A stretch of DNA of 21,465 nucleotides. It comes from Deinococcales bacterium. Lineage in GTDB: Bacteria; Deinococcota; Deinococci; Deinococcales; JAAFIG01. Below are positions 1 through 7,291 of the stretch, piece by piece. The stretch spans positions 1-21,465 of the forward strand of contig JAAFIG010000052.1 of NCBI GenBank assembly GCA_013298595.1, in the 5' to 3' direction. Below the pieces are notes generated by a model. The model searched no databases and was not told the origin of the DNA. It saw only the letters and a program-made list of their open reading frames with translations. Within the stretch, counting starts at the first letter, position 1; each line of letters opens with the position of its first letter. A program made the position numbers and the translations under genes.

Positions 1-2
1 TT

Positions 3-803
3 TGTCAACAACTCAATCCAGATTTTTCGGTGCAGTGGTTGATTGTGAATAATGATGCCGAACCTTTGCAACTCGAGCAAGCAAATATTAAAATTTTACC
101 AGCCGTACCTCGAGTGCTCCATGGCGACAAAGGCAGTTTTCACCATGCCGCTGCCATCATGAGTGCTTTGCCATTGGTTAAAACACGGTTTTTACTGGTA
201 CTTGACCATGATTTTTATGTGCTACAAAAAAATTGGCTACACAATATTGTGCAGCATATGCAAGCCCAACAACTCGGGTTTTTTGGTTCAGTCTGGCATC
301 CACGTTGGACCTACCAGTATCGGTACTTTCCGTCGGTGCATTGCATGCTGATTGATCTCGAGAAAATTCCACTCGAGCAACTTGATTTCACACCAGATAT
401 TGGGCTGGGTTTCTGGGATCAGCTAATCAGTACCAAGTTATCCCTACCTGCAAATCTGCGAAAACGCTTACAAGTTGGTCAATTCAAAGACACAGGCAGC
501 CGCATCCAAAAACGTTTTGCAAATCGCTATTTTGAATGCCTAACACCACACTTTTTAGCCGATACGACCCAAGAAAGATTTTTGTTTGACCGATTCAGTT
601 TAATTCCTAAAAAAGTAGGGTATTTTACTCGAGACAGTTTTTTGCAAACTCTTTCACCACTCGGTTACGAACATGGTTGGGAAGAATTTTTTTGGCAAAA
701 CCAGCCGTTTGCCTTCCATCTGAGAATGGTTGGTCGCACACCAGAAATCAGCGATGAAACCGAATTGACTCGAGTTCTTACACCTTTCATCACACGAATC
801 TGA
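3..803 (+). CDS. Probable glycosyltransferase, 3' part (5' end outside window)
   Basis: The frame is open to the left edge of the window, so the true start lies upstream. A GTG at 30 is in frame, but the coding sequence before it reads smoothly (CQQLNPDFSVQWLIVNND), as in GT2-type N-termini where a short helix leads into the first strand of a GT-A fold. Further on, LLVLDHDFYV looks like the strand carrying the DxD-like metal and nucleotide-sugar motif (DHD). The rest, rich in aromatic residues, has no motif I can name, and I see no membrane segments. The next gene, 22 bases downstream, makes a nucleotide-sugar uronic acid, so a role in surface polysaccharide synthesis is plausible. The family assignment is tentative: the acceptor and donor cannot be read from the sequence. 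Confidence 0.6.
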   Translation, partial: CQQLNPDFSVQWLIVNNDAEPLQLEQANIKILPAVPRVLHGDKGSFHHAAAIMSALPLVKTRFLLVLDHDFYVLQKNWLHNIVQHMQAQQLGFFGSVWHPRWTYQYRYFPSVHCMLIDLEKIPLEQLDFTPDIGLGFWDQLISTKLSLPANLRKRLQVGQFKDTGSRIQKRFANRYFECLTPHFLADTTQERFLFDRFSLIPKKVGYFTRDSFLQTLSPLGYEHGWEEFFWQNQPFAFHLRMVGRTPEISDETELTRVLTPFITRI

Positions 804-825
804 CAAAAAACGGGTTGGCTGAGGA

Positions 826-2181
826 ATGCAATCATCACTAGAAGTTGCAATTATTGGAGCAGGATATGTGGGCTTATCCACAGCGGTTGCGCTGGCATTG
901 GCTGGGCATCGTGTGCGAGTGGTCGAACAACAAACCCAGAAACTCGAGGTATTACAACAAGGGCAAGTCCCTTTTTTTGAACCTGATCTCGAGGCTGCGA
1001 TATTGCTATGTGCTGATAATTTGTGCTTTACCGCGCAAATGCAAAAAGCTGTGCCAACAGCTGATATCATTATACTGGCTGTTAGCACACCACCAAGCCC
1101 TGCTCATGGAGCAGATTTACGCCAAGTTTTCGCTGCTTTGCATCAACTAGCAGTGTTTTTACCAGATCGGCAACAAGTGCTGGTGGTCAAGTCCACTGTA
1201 CCTGTTGGTACGCATCTCGAGATACAAACGCTGATGCAGCAACTTGCACCAGATGCTAACTTAGCAATTGCCAGTAATCCAGAATTTTTACGTCAAGGTC
1301 GGGCATTACGTGATGCGGTTTTCCCAGATCGGATTGTGATTGGTGCATCCGAAACTTGGGCATTTGCACGTTTGCAACAATTATACGCACCCATTATGGC
1401 GGGAATAGTTCAAGTGCCAGAAAATCTCGAGATACACCGCCCAAAACATGCTATTCCAATACTCGAGGTCAGTGCTGCCAGTGCAGAATTAGCTAAGTAT
1501 GCAGCAAATGCTTTTTTGGCAATGAAAATCAGTTTTATGAACGAAATCGCTAATGTCTGCGATTCCACTGGCGCAGATATTGGAGACATCAAAAGTACTT
1601 TGCAATTGGATACCCGAATTGGTGCCGATTTTCTCAACGCTGGGCTGGGTTATGGTGGTTCTTGTTTTCCCAAAGATACCAAAGCTTTATCGCAATTGGC
1701 ACTGCGCAGCGGTTACGAATTTCGTTTATTAAAAGCAGTAATCGAAGTCAACAACGAACAAAAGTATCGTGCATTAAATAAACTCGAGCACGTTCTACAT
1801 GGTTTGCGCGATAAACAAATTGCCATTCTTGGTTTAAGTTTTAAACCAGATACCGCCGATACCAGAGAATCCATTGGTGTGGATTTAATAGAGGAATTGC
1901 TGGCTCGAGGGGCAATGGTAAAAGCACACGACCCCATGCTGGCGCAGTTGCAATTGCCCGAATTTAGCCAAGGTGTAACCTTATGCTCAGATTTAGCCAA
2001 TTGTCTCGAGAGCTGCGATGCGGCTATTTTGGTGACAGAATGGCGATGTTATCAAGAGGCAAACTGGGCATTACTGGGGCAGCGTATGTCGCAAAGAATC
2101 ATGTTTGATGGGCGCAATACATTATCGTTAAAAGCCATGCAAGAAGCCGATTTTGTCTATATTGGTATTGGAAGGAATTAA
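826..2181 (+). CDS. ugd: UDP-glucose/GDP-mannose 6-dehydrogenase family protein
   Basis: Oxidises the C6 hydroxyl of a nucleotide sugar (most likely UDP-glucose) to the uronate in two NAD+-dependent steps, feeding polysaccharide synthesis in the cytoplasm. The 451 residues show the N-terminal Rossmann motif IGAGYVGLS (about 10-18), the central SNPEFLRQG and AELAKYAANAFLAMK segments, the catalytic GYGGSCFPKDT with Cys280, and the C-terminal ILGLSFKPDTADTRES block. Length is normal for the family apart from an extra stretch of about 14-16 residues just before the AELAKYAANAF helix (around residues 196-212), bracketed by two CTCGAG sites. The ATG at 826 fits the family N-terminus, but the GAGG at 821-824 is unusually close to it. 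The substrate is not certain; GDP-mannose or UDP-N-acetyl sugars are alternatives. Confidence 0.9.
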   Translation: MQSSLEVAIIGAGYVGLSTAVALALAGHRVRVVEQQTQKLEVLQQGQVPFFEPDLEAAILLCADNLCFTAQMQKAVPTADIIILAVSTPPSPAHGADLRQVFAALHQLAVFLPDRQQVLVVKSTVPVGTHLEIQTLMQQLAPDANLAIASNPEFLRQGRALRDAVFPDRIVIGASETWAFARLQQLYAPIMAGIVQVPENLEIHRPKHAIPILEVSAASAELAKYAANAFLAMKISFMNEIANVCDSTGADIGDIKSTLQLDTRIGADFLNAGLGYGGSCFPKDTKALSQLALRSGYEFRLLKAVIEVNNEQKYRALNKLEHVLHGLRDKQIAILGLSFKPDTADTRESIGVDLIEELLARGAMVKAHDPMLAQLQLPEFSQGVTLCSDLANCLESCDAAILVTEWRCYQEANWALLGQRMSQRIMFDGRNTLSLKAMQEADFVYIGIGRN

Positions 2182-2183
2182 AC

Positions 2184-2636
2184 ATGCGAATACTGATTCT
2201 TTGTACCCACAACAGTGCTCGTAGCCAAATGGCAGAAGGCTGGGCACGTTATCATGCAAACCAACTTGGTGTATCTGCCGAGATTTTCAGTGCTGGCACA
2301 GAAGCCACTTTTGTTAAACCAGATGCGATAACAGTCATGCAAGAAATAGGTATTGACTTAACCACCCACTCGAGTAAAACACTTTTTAATTTACCCGACC
2401 CGTGGAATTTTACCTATGTGATTACAGTATGTGATAGTGCTGCCGAGCGCTGCCCCGTGTATCCAGCTAACACCACGCGGCTGCACTACCCATTTATGGA
2501 TCCCAGCGGGCATACACTCGAGACTTGGCGTGTTGTTCGAGACCAAATTGCAAAGCAACTCGAGCAATTTATGGTAGCACTGAAAAACAACCAGCCTATT
2601 CCTCCAAATTATGTCAATGCGCCATCGTTTATTTAA
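2184..2636 (+). CDS. arsC: Arsenate reductase, thioredoxin-coupled LMW-PTP type
   Basis: Reduces arsenate to arsenite in the cytoplasm. The 150 residues carry the P-loop CTHNSAR (Cys7, Arg13) at the N-terminus, the two shuttle cysteines Cys83 and Cys90 in VCDSAAERCP, and the general-acid Asp106 in FMDPSG. This three-cysteine layout matches the thioredoxin-linked pI258 ArsC family (Cys10, Cys82, Cys89 there) and separates it from plain low-molecular-weight tyrosine phosphatases, which lack the second and third cysteines. GGAAGGA precedes the ATG, which lies 2 bases after the dehydrogenase stop, so the two are probably co-transcribed. It sits just before pstS; arsenate enters through phosphate transporters, so the placement makes sense. 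No ArsR or arsenite efflux pump is present in the window. Confidence 0.88.
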   Translation: MRILILCTHNSARSQMAEGWARYHANQLGVSAEIFSAGTEATFVKPDAITVMQEIGIDLTTHSSKTLFNLPDPWNFTYVITVCDSAAERCPVYPANTTRLHYPFMDPSGHTLETWRVVRDQIAKQLEQFMVALKNNQPIPPNYVNAPSFI

Positions 2637-2717
2637 TGGCTTGCTGATACAATTCTTTTTGCAGCCTCGAGCTTTGCCACAAGCCATAAACTCGAATCTC
2701 AAGATTTCATTAAAACG

Positions 2718-2739
2718 CCTTGACGATTCCATGACAATT
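2718..2739 (+). promoter_or_regulatory. PHO-box-like direct repeat upstream of pstS
   Basis: Two adjacent 11-bp units, CCTTGACGATT and CCATGACAATT, lie about 64 bases before the pstS start. Read on the other strand they give TTGTCAT-N4-TCGTCAA, resembling the TGTCA-type half-sites with 11-bp periodicity of PhoB/PhoP-family operators. The same unit recurs before pstC. That this is the phosphate-starvation operator is an inference from position and repetition; no phoB/phoR gene lies in the window. No convincing -10 element is visible at the expected distance. Confidence 0.6.
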
Positions 2740-2802
2740 CACCCGCAAGATGCCCTCAGTCAGACCTCGAGAAATGACTCGAGTAAATTTACGGAGGAAT
2801 CT

Positions 2803-3837
2803 ATGAAGAAAATTTTAATCGCAAGTGCATTACTCGGCTCAGGCATTGTCTTAGCTCAAGTCAATAACATCACTGGCAGCGGCGCAAGCTTCCCATTTCC
2901 GTTGTACACCGAAATGTTCAATGCGTATAAAACCACCAGCGGTGTTAGCGTTAACTATGCCTCTAAGGGTTCAGGCGGCGGAAAGCGTGACATTATTGCT
3001 CGAGTCGTGGATTTTGCTGGTTCGGATGCACCTTTTTCCGAGCAAGAGAAAAAAGATGCGCCTGCTGAAATTAGTTTTATTCCAATGGCTCTTGGTGCTG
3101 TTGTACCAACCTATAACTTACCCGGTGTGACAGCTAAACTCAAATTCTCGGGCGAATTGCTGGCAAATATTTACCTTGGTAAAGTCAAAAAATGGAACGA
3201 TGCCACCATTGTTGCTTTGAACAAAGGTGTCAAACTCCCAGATACAGCAATTACAACGGTGTACCGCTCCGATGGTTCAGGTACCACCAGCATCTGGGTG
3301 GATTTCCTTGCAAAAGTTTCCACAGAGTGGGCAAGCACTGTTTCTAAAGGACCACAGTCGAGTGTTAAATTCCCAGTCGGTGTTGGCGGACCACAAAACG
3401 CAGGTGTGGCTGGTTTAGTGCGTCAAACCCCGGGCGCAATTGGGTATGTCGAAGTAACCTACGCCAAAGCCAACAAACTCGAGTACGGTTTGGTACGTAA
3501 CAAGACAGGTAAATTCGTAGATGGTGGCGATCTGAAAGAAATTGCTACTGCCTCTGATGCCGAAATTCTGCCAGCCAACGGCATTGACAGCATCACCAAC
3601 TCGAGCATTGGCTACCCCGTCAGTGGTTACACTTGGATTTTGGTGTACAAAGATCAAAAATATGGTACCCGCACCGAAGCCCAAGCTCAGGCTTTGTTTA
3701 ACATGCTCAAATGGATGCTCGGTAAAGGTCAAGAAATCCATAACAAACTCGATTATGGTCAAATTGATGGTCAGGCATTAAAAGTTGCTAATCGTATTGT
3801 TGAGGGTATCAACTACGGTGGCAAAGCCCTCAAGTAA
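2803..3837 (+). CDS. pstS: Phosphate ABC transporter, periplasmic phosphate-binding protein
   Basis: Binds phosphate outside the cytoplasmic membrane and delivers it to PstCA. The frame extends upstream, but the ATG at 2803 is chosen because GGAGG (2793-2797) sits just before it and the protein then starts with a signal peptide (MKKILIASALLGSGIVLA, cleavage probably after LAQ or LA). There is no lipobox cysteine, so it is a soluble exported form rather than a lipoprotein. The 344 residues contain the PstS hallmarks ITGSGASFPFPLY, a glycine/serine phosphate loop (SKGSGGGKRDI), DFAGSDAPF and YRSDGSGTT. Upstream repeats suggest phosphate control, and a strong terminator follows, so most transcripts may end here, giving more binding protein than permease. 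Confidence 0.95.
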   Translation: MKKILIASALLGSGIVLAQVNNITGSGASFPFPLYTEMFNAYKTTSGVSVNYASKGSGGGKRDIIARVVDFAGSDAPFSEQEKKDAPAEISFIPMALGAVVPTYNLPGVTAKLKFSGELLANIYLGKVKKWNDATIVALNKGVKLPDTAITTVYRSDGSGTTSIWVDFLAKVSTEWASTVSKGPQSSVKFPVGVGGPQNAGVAGLVRQTPGAIGYVEVTYAKANKLEYGLVRNKTGKFVDGGDLKEIATASDAEILPANGIDSITNSSIGYPVSGYTWILVYKDQKYGTRTEAQAQALFNMLKWMLGKGQEIHNKLDYGQIDGQALKVANRIVEGINYGGKALK

Positions 3838-3847
3838 AACACCAGAA

Positions 3848-3882
3848 AAGAACGAAAGCTATTTAGCTTTCGTTCTTTTTTT
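3848..3882 (+). terminator. Intrinsic terminator between pstS and pstC
   Basis: A near-perfect hairpin with arms AAGAACGAAAGCTA (3848-3861) and TAGCTTTCGTTCTT (3864-3877) is followed by an uninterrupted T run (3876-3882). It begins 11 bases after the pstS stop. It should stop or attenuate transcription ahead of pstCAB-phoU. Confidence 0.92.
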
Positions 3883-3885
3883 ATC

Positions 3886-3919
3886 CCATGACAATTCCTT
3901 GACAATTGCCATGAAAACT
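3886..3919 (+). promoter_or_regulatory. PHO-box-like repeat upstream of pstC
   Basis: Three units lie between the terminator and pstC: CCATGACAATT (3886-3896), CCTTGACAATT (3897-3907) and a degenerate CCATGAAAACT (3909-3919). The first two abut with exact 11-bp spacing and match the pair upstream of pstS in reversed order. The second contains a perfect TTGACA (3899-3904), but no good -10 follows at 16-18 bp. The arrangement suggests a separate, similarly controlled promoter for pstC-pstA-pstB-phoU. The factor involved is inferred. Confidence 0.6.
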
Positions 3920-3938
3920 AAGTTATGTGGAGAAAACC

Positions 3939-4877
3939 ATGATCTCGAGCGTTCCGCGTCCGCGCAGTATGACCAGCGCTGCCGATAACATCTTTCGGTT
4001 AATTATTTTAGCACTTGCTTGTGTTGTGCTGGCAGCTGTGGCTGTTTACGGATTTATTTTGATCCAAGGTGGCTTTGCCGCTTTTACTCGAGAAAACAGT
4101 GGTGGTTTCTTTGGCTTTATTTTCGGACTCGAGTGGAACCCTGGTACCGAAAAATTCCAAGCCTTACCTTTTATCTTAGGTTCGTTGTTCACTGGTTTTG
4201 GTGCTTTAATTATTGCCGTGCCACTGGCAGTTGCGGCGGCACTTTTTATTGCTGAGTATGCTCCGAAATGGTTAGCCACCCCTGTTGGTTATATGATCGA
4301 AATGCTGGCAGCCATTCCTAGTGTGGTGTACGGCTTGTGGGGCATTTTTGTTTTAATTCCTGCGGTGCGTAACTTCCAAATCTGGTTTGTTGGCGCAACA
4401 GGTGTAGATTGGCAACCGACTGGCACAGGGTTAATGAGTGCGATTTTGGTACTGGCAATTATGGTGATTCCGTATGTTTGTGCGATTGCTCGAGACGTGA
4501 TTCAACTTGTTCCCAACGATCAACGCGAAGCGGCATATGCACTGGGTGCAACCAAATGGGAAGTGATTCGTTATGGCATTTTGCCTTATGCCAGAGCTGG
4601 CATTCTTGGTGGTGTGATACTTGGTTTAGGTCGAGCTATTGGCGAAACCCTCGCGGTAACTATGGTGATCGGTAATGCCAGCGACATTGCTAAAAATTTG
4701 TTCTCGAGCACCGCCACCATGAGCAGCCTGATTGCCAGTCAATTCGGCGAAGCTGGTGGCACCCAATTATCTGCTCTGATTGCACTTGGTTTTATCTTGC
4801 TGATCTTGAGTGTGATTGTCAACTTAATTGCTCGAGTGGTGATTACAAAACTCACACCAGTTGGCACAAGGTTATAA
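3939..4877 (+). CDS. pstC: Phosphate ABC transporter permease PstC
   Basis: One of the two membrane subunits forming the phosphate channel. The ATG at 3939 is preferred over the in-frame GTG at 3927 because GGAG (3929-3932) is correctly spaced before it. This gives 312 residues, normal for PstC. About six hydrophobic segments are visible, the first at residues 20-43. The cytoplasmic EAA-type loop that docks on PstB reads REAAYALGATKWEV, followed by the conserved GRAIGETLAVTMVIGN. The gene overlaps the pstA ribosome-binding region closely, consistent with an operon. Confidence 0.95.
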   Translation: MISSVPRPRSMTSAADNIFRLIILALACVVLAAVAVYGFILIQGGFAAFTRENSGGFFGFIFGLEWNPGTEKFQALPFILGSLFTGFGALIIAVPLAVAAALFIAEYAPKWLATPVGYMIEMLAAIPSVVYGLWGIFVLIPAVRNFQIWFVGATGVDWQPTGTGLMSAILVLAIMVIPYVCAIARDVIQLVPNDQREAAYALGATKWEVIRYGILPYARAGILGGVILGLGRAIGETLAVTMVIGNASDIAKNLFSSTATMSSLIASQFGEAGGTQLSALIALGFILLILSVIVNLIARVVITKLTPVGTRL

Positions 4878-4887
4878 GGGAGACGTG

Positions 4888-5781
4888 ATGACAAACGTGC
4901 AAACACAAACTGCTACAACAAGCAAAGGAATTACCAGCACCGTCTCGAGTGCTCGGCGTTTTCAGAACAATGCCATGTTTGCTTTGATTGGCTTGGGTAC
5001 ATTTATTGTTTTAATTCCATTGTTTTTAATTACAGGTCAGGTGATAATAAATGGTTTTAGTGCTATGAACCTGCAATTTTTTACGCAATCCGAACGCGAT
5101 ATGTCCATGCTAACAGGTGGCGGTGGTGTACTCAATGCCATTGTTGGCACAATTGTCATGGTTGGACTTTCTTTGGCTCTTGGGTTACTGATTGGTATTG
5201 GCACAGGCATTTTCCTTGCCGAATTTGCCGAACATCCGCTTGTACCACTGGTACGTGTCATGAGTGATGTTCTCACAGGCATTCCAGCGATTGTGGTCGG
5301 CTTGGTGGTTTATGCTTTGCTGGTCTCGAGCAAACTGGTTGGGTACAGCGGTGTGGCAGGTGGCATCGCCCTTGGTTTTATTATGATTCCAATTATTGTG
5401 CGCTCCACCGAAGAAGTGCTTAAACTGGTTCCCAATAGCATCCGCGAAGCTGGTTTAGCTTTGGGTTTACCGCGTTGGAAAGTAACACTGAGTATTGTTT
5501 TACCAGCAGCCCGTAGCGGCATTATTACAGGTGCCATTCTTGGTGTTTCTCGAGTCAGTGGCGAAGCCGCACCATTATTGTTTACTAGCCTTGGCAATCC
5601 AGATTTGGTTTGGAATTTATTGCAACCCATGGGCGCTATGCCATTATCGGTGTATAACCTTGCATTCAAAGCCCTAACCCCCGCCCAAAATGCCCAAGCA
5701 TGGGCTGGTGCACTGGTGCTGATGCTGTTTATTCTTGGAGCCAATATCTTGGCGCGTACACTGGCAAAACAACGCAAGTAA
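4888..5781 (+). CDS. pstA: Phosphate ABC transporter permease PstA
   Basis: Second membrane subunit of the phosphate importer, partner of PstC. The start at 4888 follows AAGGGAG (4877-4883) and lies 10 bases after the pstC stop; the frame extends further upstream into pstC, but that part is not needed. The 297 residues show about six hydrophobic segments and the EAA loop [20 protein letters not shown], then [19 protein letters not shown], the PstA counterpart of the GETLA motif in PstC. The hydrophilic N-terminus before the first membrane segment (about residues 1-27) is Thr/Ser-rich and unremarkable. Confidence 0.95.
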   Translation: MTNVQTQTATTSKGITSTVSSARRFQNNAMFALIGLGTFIVLIPLFLITGQVIINGFSAMNLQFFTQSERDMSMLTGGGGVLNAIVGTIVMVGLSLALGLLIGIGTGIFLAEFAEHPLVPLVRVMSDVLTGIPAIVVGLVVYALLVSSKLVGYSGVAGGIALGFIMIPIIVRSTEEVLKLVPNSIREAGLALGLPRWKVTLSIVLPAARSGIITGAILGVSRVSGEAAPLLFTSLGNPDLVWNLLQPMGAMPLSVYNLAFKALTPAQNAQAWAGALVLMLFILGANILARTLAKQRK

Positions 5782-5834
5782 AATACAAATTATCTTGTTT
5801 TAGTCGGTCAGCTCTGCCCTCACGAAGGAGATCA

Positions 5835-6641
5835 ATGTCGAATCCATTTCAAATACAAGTCACCGAAAAACCACTTTCCGACGCAGCAATTCGTTTGGCT
5901 GCCAAAGATGTCAGTATTTTTTATGGTGAAAAAGAAGCGGTGAAAAAAGTTTCGGTGCAATTTCAGAGTAATACTGTCAATGCTTTAATCGGACCTTCGG
6001 GTTGCGGTAAAACCACGTTCTTACGCGCCATTAACCGCATGCATGATTTAACGCCAGGTGCTCGAGTCACAGGGCAGATTTTCTTAGATGGTAACGATTT
6101 GTACGGAGCTGGAGTAGACCCTGTGGATGTACGTCGGCGTATTGGCATGGTTTTTCAAAAACCCAATCCGTTTCCAACCATGAGCATTTACGATAATGTC
6201 GTGGCTGGCTTAAAACTGGCTGGTGAAAAAAATAAAGCCAAACTCGACGAAGTTGTTGCTAAATCACTACGTGGCGCAGCACTTTGGGATGAAGTCAAGG
6301 ACCGCCTCAAAGCCCCAGGAGCCAGTCTTAGTGGTGGTCAACAACAACGCTTGTGCATTGCCAGAGCCTTAGCCGTCGAACCCGAAATTCTACTGATGGA
6401 TGAACCCACCAGTGCCCTCGACCCACAAAGCACCGCCCGTATCGAAGACTTGATGGAAACCCTGAAACAACAAGTTACTATTGTTATTGTCACCCACAAC
6501 ATGCAACAAGCCTCTCGAGTTTCGGATACCACCAGTTTCTTCTTGGTTGGCGATTTAGTCGAGCATAGCCCAACCGCGCAAATGTTCACCAATCCAAAAG
6601 ATTCGAGAACCGAAGCGTACATCAGCGGAAAATTCGGATGA
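5835..6641 (+). CDS. pstB: Phosphate ABC transporter ATP-binding protein PstB
   Basis: Cytoplasmic ATPase powering PstSCA. The ATG at 5835 follows AAGGAG (5825-5830); the open frame upstream is read-through of pstA sequence in another frame. The 268 residues carry Walker [10 protein letters not shown] (53-61), Q-loop Gln108 in VFQKPNPFP, the ABC signature LSGGQ (165-169), Walker [13 protein letters not shown] (185-196) and the switch His221 in VTHNMQQ. Length and spacing are textbook for PstB. CTCGAG is scarce here compared with neighbouring genes (two sites in about 800 bp). The 53-base gap after pstA holds no terminator. Confidence 0.97.
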   Translation: MSNPFQIQVTEKPLSDAAIRLAAKDVSIFYGEKEAVKKVSVQFQSNTVNALIGPSGCGKTTFLRAINRMHDLTPGARVTGQIFLDGNDLYGAGVDPVDVRRRIGMVFQKPNPFPTMSIYDNVVAGLKLAGEKNKAKLDEVVAKSLRGAALWDEVKDRLKAPGASLSGGQQQRLCIARALAVEPEILLMDEPTSALDPQSTARIEDLMETLKQQVTIVIVTHNMQQASRVSDTTSFFLVGDLVEHSPTAQMFTNPKDSRTEAYISGKFG

Positions 6642-6669
6642 ATGATCCACTGGCTTTTAGAAGCGACCC

Positions 6670-7284
6670 ATGACGCATCTCGAGACAGAACTTAAAGATA
6701 TTCAACGCGAGCTTTTGCTTGGTATGAATCGCGCTCGTAATGCAGTGGTACTGGCTGGTGAGGCATTGCTTGAGCAGAGTAACAAAAAAGCTGAACGTGC
6801 CAGAAGTATGGCTTTAGAAATCGAAGTTTTTCGTGTCATACTCGAAGATAAGTGTTTGACAGCGTTTTCTCAGCATCAGCTTGTGGCTCGAGATGCACGT
6901 TTTGTGGCATTTGTGCTGAGTAGTTTAACCGATCTTGAACGCAGCGGCGATTACGCAGCTCACATTGCCGAGGATGCTGTGGTGGCTCGAGGGCATTTGG
7001 ATTTGTTGCATCAATTATTTACAAGATTAACTGCTATGCTCGAGCGGCTTGGTTTAGCTTTAGAACGCAGCGATGCTGGACTGGCATTGGCAGTTGCAGC
7101 CGAAGATACCCATGTAGACGAATTGATCGAAATGGTATCGGCAAAAGTGATTTCTGGCTTTCATAGCGTACCACTCGAGACAGGTTTAGCTTCGCTACGA
7201 GTATTACGCAGTGCTCAACGAATAGGCGATCATCTCGAGAATATTGCTGAGCGATTGGCGTTTGCTATTACAGGTTCTCGTTGA
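6670..7284 (+). CDS. phoU: PhoU-family phosphate signalling/uptake regulator
   Basis: PhoU proteins link the Pst transporter to the phosphate-starvation histidine kinase and restrain uptake when phosphate is plentiful. The 204-residue all-helical sequence contains the two family metal-binding motifs, one per three-helix half: DLERSGDYAAHIAE (about 88-101) and RIGDHLENIAERL (about 184-196). It is somewhat shorter than the E. coli protein. The start at 6670 is the only good in-frame ATG; the upstream signal (AGAAG) is weak, suggesting coupling to pstB 28 bases before. It is last in the pst operon, and its stop lies only 7 bases from the stop of the convergent P450 gene with no clear terminator between. 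Confidence 0.92.
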   Translation: MTHLETELKDIQRELLLGMNRARNAVVLAGEALLEQSNKKAERARSMALEIEVFRVILEDKCLTAFSQHQLVARDARFVAFVLSSLTDLERSGDYAAHIAEDAVVARGHLDLLHQLFTRLTAMLERLGLALERSDAGLALAVAAEDTHVDELIEMVSAKVISGFHSVPLETGLASLRVLRSAQRIGDHLENIAERLAFAITGSR

Positions 7285-7291
7285 TGATTCG

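Noticed and set aside
654-1088. 144-codon minus-strand ORF across the glycosyltransferase/dehydrogenase junction
   Set aside because: It is opposite two well-supported genes, has low-complexity Cys/Ser content and no family resemblance.
2611-2802. Upstream in-frame extension of pstS (64 codons)
   Set aside because: It would bury the signal peptide and overlap arsC; GGAGG and the signal sequence place the start at 2803.
3899-3928. Simple sigma-70 promoter from the perfect TTGACA before pstC
   Set aside because: No acceptable -10 hexamer at 16-18 bp; the TTGACA is better explained as part of the 11-bp repeat.
5700-5834. Upstream in-frame extension of pstB over the end of pstA
   Set aside because: It reads pstA in another frame; AAGGAG at 5825-5830 and family length support the ATG at 5835.
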